Below, in pieces: positions 1 through 8,084 of a stretch of DNA of 64,000 nucleotides. The stretch's first letter is position 1; every line of letters starts with the position of its first letter. The position numbers and the translations under genes were made by a program. This DNA is from Streptomyces sp. CB01580 (GTDB taxonomy: Bacteria; Actinomycetota; Actinomycetes; Streptomycetales; Streptomycetaceae): positions 62,001 to 126,000 of the forward strand of contig NZ_LIXJ01000013.1 of the NCBI RefSeq assembly GCF_001905795.1. Reading direction: 5' to 3'. Under the pieces are notes generated by a model. It did not search any database and was not told the DNA's origin. It saw only the letters and a program-made list of their open reading frames with translations.

Positions 1-1581
1 CCGGACGGGCGGGTGCTGCTCGGTGATGCCTCGTTCCGGGTGGCGGACGGCGCCGTGGTCGCCCTGGTCGGGGCCAACGGCGCAGGGAAGACCACGCTGC
101 TGAAGCTGCTCTCCGGGGAGCTCCAGCCGCACGGCGGCTCGGTCTCGGTGAGCGGCGGCCTCGGGGTGATGCCGCAGTTCGTGGGGTCGGTCCGGGACGA
201 GCGCACGGTCCGGGACCTGCTGGTCTCCGTGGCCCAGCCGCGTGTCCGGGAGGCCGCGCTGGCCGTGGACCGGGCCGAGGAGCTGATCCTCACGGTCGAT
301 GACGAGGCCGCGCAGATGGCGTACGCGCAGGCCCTGAGCGACTGGGCGGAGGCGCGCGGCTACGAGGCCGAGACGGTGTGGGACATGTGCACCACGGCCG
401 CGCTCGGCGTCCCGTACGAGAAGGCGCAGTGGCGCGAGGTGCGCACGCTGTCCGGCGGGGAGCAGAAGCGGCTGGTGCTGGAGGCGCTGCTGCGCGGGCC
501 GGACGAGGTGCTGCTGCTCGACGAGCCGGACAACTACCTCGACGTCCCCGGCAAGCGCTGGCTGGAGGAGAGGCTGAAGGAGACCCGCAAGACGGTCCTC
601 TTCGTCTCCCACGACCGCGAACTGCTCGCCCGCGCCGCCGAGAAGATCATCAGCGTGGAGCCGAGCCCGGCGGGCAGCGACGTATGGATGCACGGTGGCG
701 GCTTCGACACGTACCACCAGGCCCGCAGGGACCGGTTCGCCCGGTTCGAGGAGCTGATGCGGCGCTGGAAGGAGGAGCACGCCCGGCTGAAGGCGCTGCT
801 CCTGCGGCTGCGTCAGCAGGCTTCGAACAGCGACGACATGGCGTCCCGCTACCGGGCCATGCAGACCCGGTTCAAGAAGTTCGAGGAGGCGGGTCCGCCG
901 CCGGAGCCGCCGCGCGAGCAGGACATCAGGATGCGGCTGCGCGGCGGGCGGACCGGCGTGCGGGCGGTGACCTGCGAGGGGCTGGAACTGACCGGGCTGA
1001 TGAAGCCGCTCGACCTGGAGGTCTTCTACGGGGAACGGGTCGCCGTCCTCGGCTCGAACGGCTCGGGGAAGTCGCACTTCCTGCGGCTGCTCGCGGGCGA
1101 GCCGGTGGCGCACACGGGGACGTGGAAGCTGGGGGCCAGGGTGGTGCCGGGGCACTTCGCGCAGACGCACGCCCACCCGGAGCTGCTGGGGCACACCCTC
1201 GTCGAGATCCTGTGGAAGGAGCACGCCAAGGACCGGGGCGGAGCGATGTCGGTGCTGCGCCGCTACGAGCTGGAACGGCAGGGCGACCAGCCGTTCGAGA
1301 AGCTGTCCGGCGGGCAGCAGGCCCGGTTCCAGATCCTGTTGCTGGAGCTGGCCGGGACGACCGCGCTGCTGCTGGACGAGCCGACGGACAACCTGGACCT
1401 GGAGTCGGCCGAGGCCCTGCAGGACGGTCTGGAGGCGTACGAGGGGACGGTGCTGGCCGTCACGCACGACCGGTGGTTCGCGAAGTCCTTCGACCGGTAT
1501 CTGGTGTTCGGCTCGGACGGTGTCGTACGGGAGTCGAAGGAGCCGGTCTGGGACGAGCGGAGGGTCGAGCGGGCGCGGTGA
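1..1581 (+). CDS. ABC-F family ATP-binding protein, 5' end outside window
   Basis: This is a soluble duplicated ATPase of the ABC-F type (translation factor or ribosome-protection family, no membrane domain). The frame is already open at base 1 and the first visible residues (PDGRVLLGDASFRV) belong inside the first nucleotide-binding domain, so the true start lies upstream. The first domain has Walker A GANGAGKTT, signature LSGGEQKR and Walker B VLLLDEPDNYLD. A charged linker rich in Arg, Lys and Glu follows, as expected for the ABC-F inter-domain arm. The second domain has GSNGSGKSH, LSGGQQAR and ALLLDEPTDNLD. Both ATP sites look intact. The particular ABC-F subfamily (EttA-like or antibiotic-resistance-like) cannot be decided from the sequence alone. 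A 14-bp hairpin lies about 110 bp after the stop. Confidence 0.93.
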   Translation, partial: PDGRVLLGDASFRVADGAVVALVGANGAGKTTLLKLLSGELQPHGGSVSVSGGLGVMPQFVGSVRDERTVRDLLVSVAQPRVREAALAVDRAEELILTVDDEAAQMAYAQALSDWAEARGYEAETVWDMCTTAALGVPYEKAQWREVRTLSGGEQKRLVLEALLRGPDEVLLLDEPDNYLDVPGKRWLEERLKETRKTVLFVSHDRELLARAAEKIISVEPSPAGSDVWMHGGGFDTYHQARRDRFARFEELMRRWKEEHARLKALLLRLRQQASNSDDMASRYRAMQTRFKKFEEAGPPPEPPREQDIRMRLRGGRTGVRAVTCEGLELTGLMKPLDLEVFYGERVAVLGSNGSGKSHFLRLLAGEPVAHTGTWKLGARVVPGHFAQTHAHPELLGHTLVEILWKEHAKDRGGAMSVLRRYELERQGDQPFEKLSGGQQARFQILLLELAGTTALLLDEPTDNLDLESAEALQDGLEAYEGTVLAVTHDRWFAKSFDRYLVFGSDGVVRESKEPVWDERRVERAR

Positions 1582-1688
1582 GCCGGGGCCGCCCTGCGAC
1601 GGGCGGTCCGGTTGCGCCCGCGCGGTCGGTGGTCGGGTTCCGTCCCGGCATCCGCGCATCCGTGCGGTGAGCGGTGTGTGGCAGGGGT

Positions 1689-1725
1689 GTCGCCGCCTCC
1701 CGTACGGGTGCCGGGAGGCGGCGAC
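1689..1725 (+). terminator. Hairpin terminator after the ABC-F gene
   Basis: Perfect 14-bp arms (1689-1702 and 1712-1725, arm GTCGCCGCCTCCCG) enclose a 9-nt loop. There is no T-tract, which is usual for Streptomyces terminators. It sits between the ABC-F gene and a gene remnant on the other strand. Confidence 0.7.
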
Positions 1726-1746
1726 GGTGTGGGGGAGCGGCGTCGG

Positions 1747-1931
1747 CCCGCCCGGACGTCCTCCACGTAGCGGTTCTCGTCCATGAGCGCGGCCGGCCGG
1801 TCCTCGGCGCTCCGCGCGTCGTCCTTCGCGTGGTCGCGGTAGATCCGCCGGAACGCCTCGCGGGGGCCATCGCGCGGCCGTCGCCGCAGACGCGGACGTG
1901 GGCACCGGCCCCGCCGCTGCCGACGGCGGCC
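1747..1931 (-). pseudogene. Remnant of the C-terminal end of a P450-reductase-type flavoprotein
   Basis: Read on the minus strand, one frame gives AHVRVCGDGRAMAP (about 1931-1870). After a frameshift the next frame gives EAFRRIYRDHAKDDARSAED and then MDENRYVEDVRAG, ending near 1747. The CGDGRxMAP motif followed by an RRI(Y/H)...D(R/E)YVxDV tail is what I know from the NADPH-binding end of bifunctional P450/NADPH-P450 reductases (CYP102 type) and related FAD reductases. The expected stop after the tail is missing, the two halves are out of frame and nothing recognisable precedes them, so this is a decayed fragment rather than a gene. Confidence 0.6.
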
Positions 1932-2007
1932 TGAGGTCCGCCGGGTCCCGCCGGTGCGCCCGGCAGGCCCTGCGGGCCTCCCGGCGGGCGAGGGCCGGGA
2001 GGCGATT

Positions 2008-2037
2008 TTGACCCGCGCAGGGGAGCGGCGGTAGTCT
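2008..2037 (+). promoter_or_regulatory. Housekeeping-sigma promoter for rplM-rpsI
   Basis: The -35 element TTGACC (2008-2013) and the -10 element TAGTCT (2032-2037) are 18 bp apart, matching the HrdB-type consensus. Transcription would begin about 2044, leaving a roughly 170-nt leader before rplM. The same hexamers with the same spacing precede groES in this window. Confidence 0.65.
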
Positions 2038-2217
2038 GCTGCTTTGTTATGCGTATTGGCTTGGTCGTTCTCACGCGAGGGGCCCTTACGCCGGTCCACC
2101 GGGCCGATGACCAGCGGCAGGCACTCGGGTTGCGTCCCCGTGGAGCCGCCAGGGCTGGTGTGATCGGCCGGGTGGCCTTGTCAGGACCCACTCACTGAAG
2201 AAGCGAAGGCTACGACC

Positions 2218-2661
2218 GTGCGTACGTACAGCCCCAAGCCCGGAGATGTGACGCGCCAGTGGCACGTCATCGACGCCCAGGACGTCGTCCTGGGCCGTCT
2301 GGCCACCACGGCCGCGAATCTCCTCCGCGGCAAGCACAAGGCGATCTACGCCCCCCACATGGACATGGGCGACTTCGTCATCATCATCAACGCCGACAAG
2401 GTGCACCTGTCCGGCAACAAGAAGACCCAGAAGATGGCGTACCGCCACTCCGGGTTCCCGGGCGGTCTCCGCTCCGTCCGTTACGACGAGCTGCTCGCCA
2501 AGAACCCCGAGAAGGCCGTCGAGAAGGCCATCAAGGGCATGATCCCCAAGAACAGCCTGGGCCGACAGGTTCTCTCGAAGCTCAAGGTCTACGCGGGCGA
2601 CCAGCACCCGCACGCTGCTCAGCAGCCGGTCCCGTACGAGATCAGCCAGGTCGCGCAGTAG
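2218..2661 (+). CDS. rplM: 50S ribosomal protein L13
   Basis: L13 is an early-assembling protein of the large ribosomal subunit. The 147-residue product has the normal family length and the diagnostic stretches RTYSPKPGD, WHVIDAQDVVLGRLAT, INADKVHLSGNK and GMIPKNSLGRQVLSKLKVY. The start is GTG at 2218, preceded by a purine-rich GAAGAAGCGAAGG sequence. It is followed 44 bp downstream by rpsI, the standard L13-S9 operon. The leader of about 170 nt between the predicted promoter and the start is long enough to hold an autoregulatory structure, but I could not identify one with certainty. Confidence 0.98.
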   Translation: MRTYSPKPGDVTRQWHVIDAQDVVLGRLATTAANLLRGKHKAIYAPHMDMGDFVIIINADKVHLSGNKKTQKMAYRHSGFPGGLRSVRYDELLAKNPEKAVEKAIKGMIPKNSLGRQVLSKLKVYAGDQHPHAAQQPVPYEISQVAQ

Positions 2662-2705
2662 TTCCGGCCTCCCCCCAAGACCAAGAGAAAGATCTGAGGA
2701 GAATC

Positions 2706-3224
2706 GTGGCCGAGACCACTGTTGAGAACCCGGTCGAGGGCGAAGAGGTTTTCGCCGAGGTGACCACCTTCGAGTCGGAGGTTCCCGTCGAGGGCGAGTA
2801 CACCAGCGAGTCGCTGGCGTCGCGCTTCGGCGACCCGCAGCCCGCCGCCGGCCTCGGCCGTCGGAAGAACGCCATCGCCCGCGTCCGGATCGTTCCGGGC
2901 ACCGGCAAGTGGAAGATCAACGGTCGCACCCTTGAGGACTACTTCCCCAACAAGGTGCACCAGCAGGAAGTCAACGAGCCCTTCAAGGTGCTCGAGCTCG
3001 ACGACCGCTACGACGTCATCGCCCGCATCTCGGGCGGCGGCGTCTCGGGTCAGGCCGGCGCCCTGCGCCTCGGCGTGGCCCGTGCGCTGAACGAGGCGGA
3101 CGTCGACAACAACCGCCCGACGCTGAAGAAGGCCGGCTTCCTCTCCCGCGACGACCGTGCGGTCGAGCGCAAGAAGGCCGGTCTCAAGAAGGCCCGCAAG
3201 GCGCCGCAGTACAGCAAGCGCTAA
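2706..3224 (+). CDS. rpsI: 30S ribosomal protein S9
   Basis: S9 is a small-subunit protein whose C-terminal tail reaches the decoding centre. GTG at 2706, preceded by GAGGAG at 2697-2702, gives 172 residues. The first 45 residues are acidic (rich in Glu and Val), an actinobacterial extension. The conserved body starts at GLGRRKNAIARVRI and includes the ISGGGVSGQAGALRLGVARA block and the basic end KKARKAPQYSKR. It follows rplM in one operon and a hairpin closes the unit at 3252-3285. Confidence 0.98.
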   Translation: MAETTVENPVEGEEVFAEVTTFESEVPVEGEYTSESLASRFGDPQPAAGLGRRKNAIARVRIVPGTGKWKINGRTLEDYFPNKVHQQEVNEPFKVLELDDRYDVIARISGGGVSGQAGALRLGVARALNEADVDNNRPTLKKAGFLSRDDRAVERKKAGLKKARKAPQYSKR

Positions 3225-3251
3225 TCCGCCTGCTCGCCTGCTTTACACGTT

Positions 3252-3285
3252 CGCCCCGGCGGCACACCTCGTGCTGGCCGGGGCG
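3252..3285 (+). terminator. Terminator of the rplM-rpsI operon
   Basis: Perfect 9-bp arms CGCCCCGGC (3252-3260) and GCCGGGGCG (3277-3285) enclose 16 nt that contain a further GCAC/GTGC pairing. It lies 27 bp after the rpsI stop. Confidence 0.75.
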
Positions 3286-3527
3286 TTCGTCTATTGGCAC
3301 CCCCGGGCGTATAACGGCATAAGGCGTTCATACGCTTTTAAGCGCACGGGTGTGGTGCTGTTGCGACCCGTGTGCTCCATGTGCCGTTTCTGCGCGGTGC
3401 TCCGGATGTCGGCCCCGGCTGGTGCTCGGCGTCCGGCACCGTGTGGTGCGCAGGGGGCGGCTGCATTGCTTTGCTTTGGTTTGTCTTGGTTTGTTGTGCG
3501 GTTTCGAAGCATCTTCGGAGGACACCA
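3286..3527 (+). other. glmM upstream region with a T/G-rich tract
   Basis: There is no gene here. The first part is unusually AT-rich for this genome (GTATAACGGCATAAGGC and CATACGCTTTTAAGCG near 3310-3345) and probably holds the glmM promoter. Near 3465-3503 a short tract repeats TTTG and TTGG motifs (GCTTTGCTTTGGTTTGTC and neighbours) and would be transcribed as a U/G-rich leader just before the ribosome-binding site GGAGGA at 3517-3522. Confidence 0.45.
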
Positions 3528-4886
3528 GTGGGACGACTCTTCGGCACGGACGGTGTGCGCGGTGTCGCCAACGCGGACCTGACGGCCGAGCTCGCGCTCG
3601 GACTGTCGGTCGCTGCGGCGCATGTGCTCGCCGAGGCGGGCACCTTCGAGGGGCATCGGCCGACCGCCGTGGTGGGGCGTGACCCGCGTGCGTCCGGGGA
3701 GTTCCTGGAGGCCGCCGTCGTCGCCGGGCTCGCCAGCGCGGGCGTGGACGTGCTGCGGGTCGGCGTGCTGCCGACCCCCGCGGTGGCGCATCTGACCGGC
3801 GCGCTCGGCGCCGACCTCGGCGTGATGCTCTCCGCCAGCCACAACGCCATGCCGGACAACGGCATCAAGTTCTTCGCCCGCGGCGGTCACAAGCTCGCCG
3901 ACGAGCTGGAGGACCGGATCGAGACGGTCTACGAGCAGCACCGCACCGGTGAGCCGTGGACGCGTCCGACGGGTGCCGGGGTGGGCCGGGTCACCGACTA
4001 CACCGAGGGCTTCGACCGGTACGTGAACCACCTCGTCGGCGCCCTCCCGAACCGGCTCGACGGGCTGAAGGTCGTCCTCGACGAGGCGCACGGCGCCGCC
4101 TCCCGGGTCTCGCCCGAGGCGTTCGCGCGGGCCGGCGCCGAGGTCGTCACGATCGGCGCCGACCCGGACGGCCTGAACATCAACGACAACTGCGGATCCA
4201 CCCACCTGGACCTGCTGAAGGCCGCCGTCGTCGAGCACGGCGCCGACTTCGGCATCGCGCACGACGGCGACGCCGACCGCTGCCTCGCCGTGGACGGCGC
4301 GGGCGAGGAGGTCGACGGCGACCAGATCCTGGCCGTGCTCGCGCTCGCCCTGCGCGAGGCCGGGAAGCTGCGCAAGGACACCGTGGTCGGCACGGTCATG
4401 TCCAACCTCGGCTTCAAGATGGCCATGGAGCGGGAGGGCATCGAACTCGTCCAGACCGCCGTCGGCGACCGGTACGTGCTGGAGTCGATGAAGGCCGAGG
4501 GGTACGCCCTGGGCGGCGAGCAGTCCGGCCACGTCATCGTCCTGGACCACGCGACGACCGGCGACGGCACGCTGACCGGCCTGCTGCTGGCGGCCCGGGT
4601 GGCCGCGACCGGCCGCGCGCTGGCCGACCTGGCGGGCGTGATGCAGCGGCTGCCGCAGCTGCTGATCAACGTCCCCGACGTGGACAAGTCCCGGGTGGGC
4701 ACCGCCCCGGAGATCGCCGCCGCCGTCGCCGAGGCCGAGGCCGAGCTGGGTTCCACCGGTCGCGTACTGCTGCGCCAGTCGGGCACGGAGCCGCTGGTAC
4801 GGGTCATGGTCGAGGCCGCCGACATCGAGCAGGCGCGGGCGGTCGCCGAGCGGCTGGCCGACGTGGTGAAGTCGGCGCTCGGATAG
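3528..4886 (+). CDS. glmM: Phosphoglucosamine mutase
   Basis: GlmM converts glucosamine-6-phosphate to glucosamine-1-phosphate on the way to UDP-GlcNAc for peptidoglycan. The product is 452 residues, the usual length. It starts GRLFGTDGVRG, carries the phosphoserine loop VMLSASHNAMPDNG and the metal-binding DGDADR, and ends with the sugar-phosphate loop RQSGTEPLVRVM. I chose GTG at 3528 because GGAGGA lies 5 bp upstream and because homologues begin at GRLFGTDG; upstream in-frame starts would only add leader sequence. glmS, the preceding pathway step, is 31 kb downstream, with the accessory island in between. Confidence 0.97.
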   Translation: MGRLFGTDGVRGVANADLTAELALGLSVAAAHVLAEAGTFEGHRPTAVVGRDPRASGEFLEAAVVAGLASAGVDVLRVGVLPTPAVAHLTGALGADLGVMLSASHNAMPDNGIKFFARGGHKLADELEDRIETVYEQHRTGEPWTRPTGAGVGRVTDYTEGFDRYVNHLVGALPNRLDGLKVVLDEAHGAASRVSPEAFARAGAEVVTIGADPDGLNINDNCGSTHLDLLKAAVVEHGADFGIAHDGDADRCLAVDGAGEEVDGDQILAVLALALREAGKLRKDTVVGTVMSNLGFKMAMEREGIELVQTAVGDRYVLESMKAEGYALGGEQSGHVIVLDHATTGDGTLTGLLLAARVAATGRALADLAGVMQRLPQLLINVPDVDKSRVGTAPEIAAAVAEAEAELGSTGRVLLRQSGTEPLVRVMVEAADIEQARAVAERLADVVKSALG

Positions 4887-4940
4887 CCGGAGCGGCACGG
4901 TCCGCCGCGGTGCGGGCGGTCGGCCGCCGCGACAGCCCGC

Positions 4941-5136
4941 AGAGTCCGTCGGGTGACCTCCGACCCGGGCGGCCATGCCCTGGCACGCACTTCCCCAAGG
5001 TCTTGAGGACCAGGGGAGACCCCCTCCGGCGCTGCCGAAATGCCCACGGGCTCCACGACGAGGACATCCCGGCGCCTTGGGATCGTACGCACCATGCCGC
5101 GTCCGCTTCCCGGCCGGAGGTCACCCGACCGGCTCT
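4941..5136. repeat. Split copy of a dispersed palindromic repeat
   Basis: Left half 4941-4974 (AGAGTCCGTCGGGTGACCTC and onward) and right half 5111-5136 (CGGCCGGAGGTCACCCGACC and onward) are degenerate inverted arms of the repeat found intact at 26842-26903 and 48183-48236. Here they are 136 bp apart. The right arm supplies the TGA stop of the DUF389 gene on the minus strand. The stretch between the halves contains no gene that I can support. Confidence 0.7.
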
Positions 5137-6092
5137 CGGCCGCCGGCCGGGCGGGCCCTGTGGCCCGCCCGGCGGCGGTGGGCCGCCCACAGGGCCTTCT
5201 GGACCAGCAGCGTCAGGGTTCCCGCGACCACGATCCCGCCGAGGTTCGCCAGCAGCTGGGCCACCGAGCCCGACATCTGGGCGTAGTCGCCGTAGCTGAA
5301 CGCCGCCGCCGCGTTGGCGGCGGCCGGTACCGTCGTCACGGAGATGGCGACCCCGATCAGCGCCCCGGACTTCGCCGACGTGAGCGAGAGCGTCCCGGCG
5401 ATCCCGGCCAGGAACGCCACCACGAACGACAACGGGTCCGGCTTCCAGATGAACGAGGTGTTGGGCCGGTCCGCCTCGATCATCGCGTAGGAGAACTGCC
5501 CGAGGGCGTCCATCAGCCAGACGAACCCGGCGGTCAGCACCATCGCGACGGCGAAGCCGCCGATCAGCGCGTACAGCGAGCGCAGCGCGAGCCGCGGGGC
5601 GCGCTGCACCATGGCCGTGGAGATCCCGGCCAGCGGCCCGAACTCCGGGCCGACCGCCATCGCGCCCACGATCAGGATCGCGTTGTCGAGCATCACACCG
5701 CAGGCCGCGAGCATCGTCGCGACCGCGAGGAACGCCACGTACGTCACGCTGAACGTGGACTCCTCGTGGGTCGCCTCCGTCAGCTCCTCCCACAGCACCG
5801 CGTCCGCGCCCTCGCCCGGCGCCTCCCGCTCCGCCCGGTCGGCGTGCGCCGAGAGCGTGAGGTCGAGGTTCTCCAGGCTGATCGACCCCTGCTCGTCGAT
5901 CCCGAGCCCGCGCAGCGCGCCGATCAGGTCGTCGCCCGCCTCGCGCGCCACGTCGCACAGCACCATGTCACCGGCCGGGTCGCGGGCCACCCCGGGCATC
6001 ACCACCAGGTGTGCCGTACCGGCGGTGCCCTCCACCAGGCGCACCACCTCGTCCGTACGGTCGGCCGGGACGATCAGGCGCAGATGCAGCAC
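5121..6092 (-). CDS. DUF389 family membrane protein
   Basis: This 323-residue protein has a soluble N-terminal region of about 115 residues (MLHLRLIVPADRTDEVVRLV, then a ferredoxin-like-sized segment and acidic stretch). Five to six hydrophobic segments follow, including LDNAILIVGAMAVGPEFGPL, the hallmark of DUF389. The function of the family is not established; it is common in actinobacteria beside this locus. The extreme C-terminus is basic and its last codons (REPVG and stop) fall inside an arm of the dispersed palindromic repeat, suggesting that the repeat trimmed or redefined the end of the reading frame. It is transcribed with coaA on the minus strand, 51 bp after it. Confidence 0.88.
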   Translation of the reverse strand: MLHLRLIVPADRTDEVVRLVEGTAGTAHLVVMPGVARDPAGDMVLCDVAREAGDDLIGALRGLGIDEQGSISLENLDLTLSAHADRAEREAPGEGADAVLWEELTEATHEESTFSVTYVAFLAVATMLAACGVMLDNAILIVGAMAVGPEFGPLAGISTAMVQRAPRLALRSLYALIGGFAVAMVLTAGFVWLMDALGQFSYAMIEADRPNTSFIWKPDPLSFVVAFLAGIAGTLSLTSAKSGALIGVAISVTTVPAAANAAAAFSYGDYAQMSGSVAQLLANLGGIVVAGTLTLLVQKALWAAHRRRAGHRARPAGGREPVG

Positions 6093-6143
6093 GCGACGGG
6101 CTCCTCGATGAGGGGGCGGGGCGGCGGCCGGGGACGCGGGCCG

Positions 6144-7139
6144 TCAGAGCTTGCGCAACGACAGCCGCCTGACCTTGTGGTCCGGCCCCTTGCGCAGCAC
6201 CAGGGTGGCACGGCCCCGGGTGGGGGCGACGTTCTCCACGAGATTCGGCCGGTTGATGGTCCGCCACGTCGTCGCCGCGTACGCCATGGCCTCCTCCTCG
6301 GAGACCTGGGTGTACCTGCGGAAGTACGAGGACGGGTCCTGGAACGCCGTCCCGCGCAGTTTGCGGAACCGGTCGAGGTACCAGGTCTCGATGTCCTCGG
6401 TGCGCGCGTCCACGTACACGCTGAAGTCGAAGTAGTCGGCGAGCCCGACCCTGGTCCGTCCGTCCTTGCCGGGCAGCGCGGGCTGGAGCACGTTCAGCCC
6501 CTCCACGATCAGGATGTCGGGGCGGCGCACGGTGAGCCGTTCGCCCGGCACGATGTCGTAGATCAGGTGCGAGTAGACGGGCGCCGTCACCTCGTCCTTG
6601 CCCGCCTTGATGTCGGCGACGAACCGGGTCAGCGCCCGGCGGTCGTACGACTCGGGGAACCCCTTGCGCGACATCAGCCCGCGCGCCTTCAGCTCCTTCA
6701 TCGGCAGCAGGAAGCCGTCCGTGGTGACGAGTTCCACCCGGGGGTGCTCGGGCCAGCGGGCCAGCAGTGCCTGGAGGATGCGGGCGGTGGTGGACTTGCC
6801 GACCGCGACACTGCCCGCGACCCCTATGACGAACGGGGTGCCGCGCTGCTCGCCATGGCCGCCCACCGCCTCCCCGAGGAAGGTGTTCAGGGCGCCGCGC
6901 AGGCCGGAGGTGGCCTGGACGTAGAGGTTGAGCAGCCGGGAGAGCGGCAGGTAGACGTCCCGGACTTCGTCGAGGTCGATGACGTCGCCGAGTCCGCGCA
7001 GCCGCTCCACCTCGTCGGCGGTCAGTGGCAGTGGAGTCCTGTCGCGCAGGGCGCTCCATTCGGCGCGTGACAGGTCGACGTACGGCGTCGACGCGTGTTC
7101 GGCGCGTCGCTGGGCGCTCCGTGGCGGCGAGGTGATCAC
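6144..7139 (-). CDS. coaA: Type I pantothenate kinase
   Basis: The enzyme phosphorylates pantothenate with ATP, the first and controlling step of coenzyme A synthesis. The 331-residue protein has the prokaryotic type I (CoaA) layout: N-terminal YVDLSRAEW, P-loop GVAGSVAVGKST, TTDGFLLP, RKGFPESYD and the C-terminal VAPTRGRATLVLRKG. The start is GTG at 7139. The DUF389 gene follows on the same strand and a sensor kinase gene precedes it by 46 bp on the same strand. In the direction of increasing coordinates, this is the last conserved housekeeping gene before the accessory island. Confidence 0.96.
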   Translation of the reverse strand: MITSPPRSAQRRAEHASTPYVDLSRAEWSALRDRTPLPLTADEVERLRGLGDVIDLDEVRDVYLPLSRLLNLYVQATSGLRGALNTFLGEAVGGHGEQRGTPFVIGVAGSVAVGKSTTARILQALLARWPEHPRVELVTTDGFLLPMKELKARGLMSRKGFPESYDRRALTRFVADIKAGKDEVTAPVYSHLIYDIVPGERLTVRRPDILIVEGLNVLQPALPGKDGRTRVGLADYFDFSVYVDARTEDIETWYLDRFRKLRGTAFQDPSSYFRRYTQVSEEEAMAYAATTWRTINRPNLVENVAPTRGRATLVLRKGPDHKVRRLSLRKL

Positions 7140-7185
7140 ACGTTCATTGTCGCGGGAGTTCGAACGGAGCGGGGGGTGCGCTCGG

Positions 7186-7995
7186 TCACGTGGGGTGCAC
7201 GTCGCCGGCCGTGCGGGCGGGCCCCAGGGGGAGGCGGGCGTCCAGGACGTGGCGACCGGGGCGGTCGGTGCCGCAGGTGAGCCGGCCGCCGACCGCGGCG
7301 ACCCGCTCGGCGAGGCTGCGCAGACCGATGCCGGGGGAGGGGGCGGTGGCGTCCGGGGCGGGTACGCCGTCGTTGGTGACGGTCAGCCGGACCGACTCCG
7401 GACCCACCCGGACCAGCAGCGCGCACGACCGGGCGTCGCTGTGCCTGAGGACATTGGCCGCCGCCTCGCGCACCACCGTGGCCAGCACGGTCTGGAGCGG
7501 CGCGGGGAGCGCCGCGCGCGGCAGAACGGTCTCGGTGCGGACGCCCGCCGACTCCAGGAGCGTCCGGGCGGACTCGATCTCCGTCTCCAGTGACAGGCAG
7601 TGGTATCCGTGGGCGACCGTGCGTACGTCGTCCAGGATCTGACGCATCCCCCGCAGCGCCTCGGCCAGTTGGTCGTGGGCGGTTTCCGGCCTGCCGTCGA
7701 GCAGCCGGTCCGCCAGTTCGCACTGGAGGATGACCGCCGACATCCGCGGGCCGACCAGGTCGTGCAGATCGCGCGCGAAGCGCACCCGTTCGCCCACGAC
7801 GATCCGGCGCCGCTCGGTGGCGGAGAGACCGGTGTGTGCTCCCGCGGCGGCTTCGGCAAAAGGGCCGGAAGCGGGGAGGGCGGAACCCGCGAGGGCGGGC
7901 GCGGGCGGTGTGGTCAGCGGCTGTGGCACGGCATCCCCGCTCTGCTGTCGTCGACTGCTCCTGCTGCGGGGGAGTTTGGCCGGGGCCGCTATCAC
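7186..7995 (-). CDS. Soluble NarL-family sensor histidine kinase
   Basis: This HisKA_3-type kinase would phosphorylate a NarL/FixJ response regulator. The dimerisation/phosphoacceptor block is RFARDLHDLVGPRMSAV, with His78 as the likely phosphorylation site. The ATPase domain has the N-box region REAAANVLRHS and the G-box GIGLRSLAERVAAVGG. The 269-residue product has no transmembrane segment and no recognisable sensor domain; its first 60 residues are Pro/Ala-rich and probably disordered. The start is uncertain: GTG at 7995 gives the full frame, but an internal GTG near 7929 is possible. It is divergent from the response regulator at 8085, which is presumably its partner. An AT-containing sequence near 7990-8010 probably holds both promoters. 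Confidence 0.85.
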   Translation of the reverse strand: MIAAPAKLPRSRSSRRQQSGDAVPQPLTTPPAPALAGSALPASGPFAEAAAGAHTGLSATERRRIVVGERVRFARDLHDLVGPRMSAVILQCELADRLLDGRPETAHDQLAEALRGMRQILDDVRTVAHGYHCLSLETEIESARTLLESAGVRTETVLPRAALPAPLQTVLATVVREAAANVLRHSDARSCALLVRVGPESVRLTVTNDGVPAPDATAPSPGIGLRSLAERVAAVGGRLTCGTDRPGRHVLDARLPLGPARTAGDVHPT

Positions 7996-8084
7996 TGCAC
8001 TATACGAGCCGGGCGGACGTGCTCCGTTCCCTGGTACACAGAACGGCGGACCGCCGCGGTACCGAGGGGGAGACAGGGGGACGC

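Noticed and set aside
378..1670. Long frame overlapping the ABC-F gene in another phase
   Set aside because: Ala/Arg/Gly-rich shadow with no motifs; the ABC-F frame has all Walker and signature motifs.
3291..4976. 561-residue minus-strand frame over glmM
   Set aside because: Antisense to a conserved, fully motif-bearing glmM; low-complexity composition.
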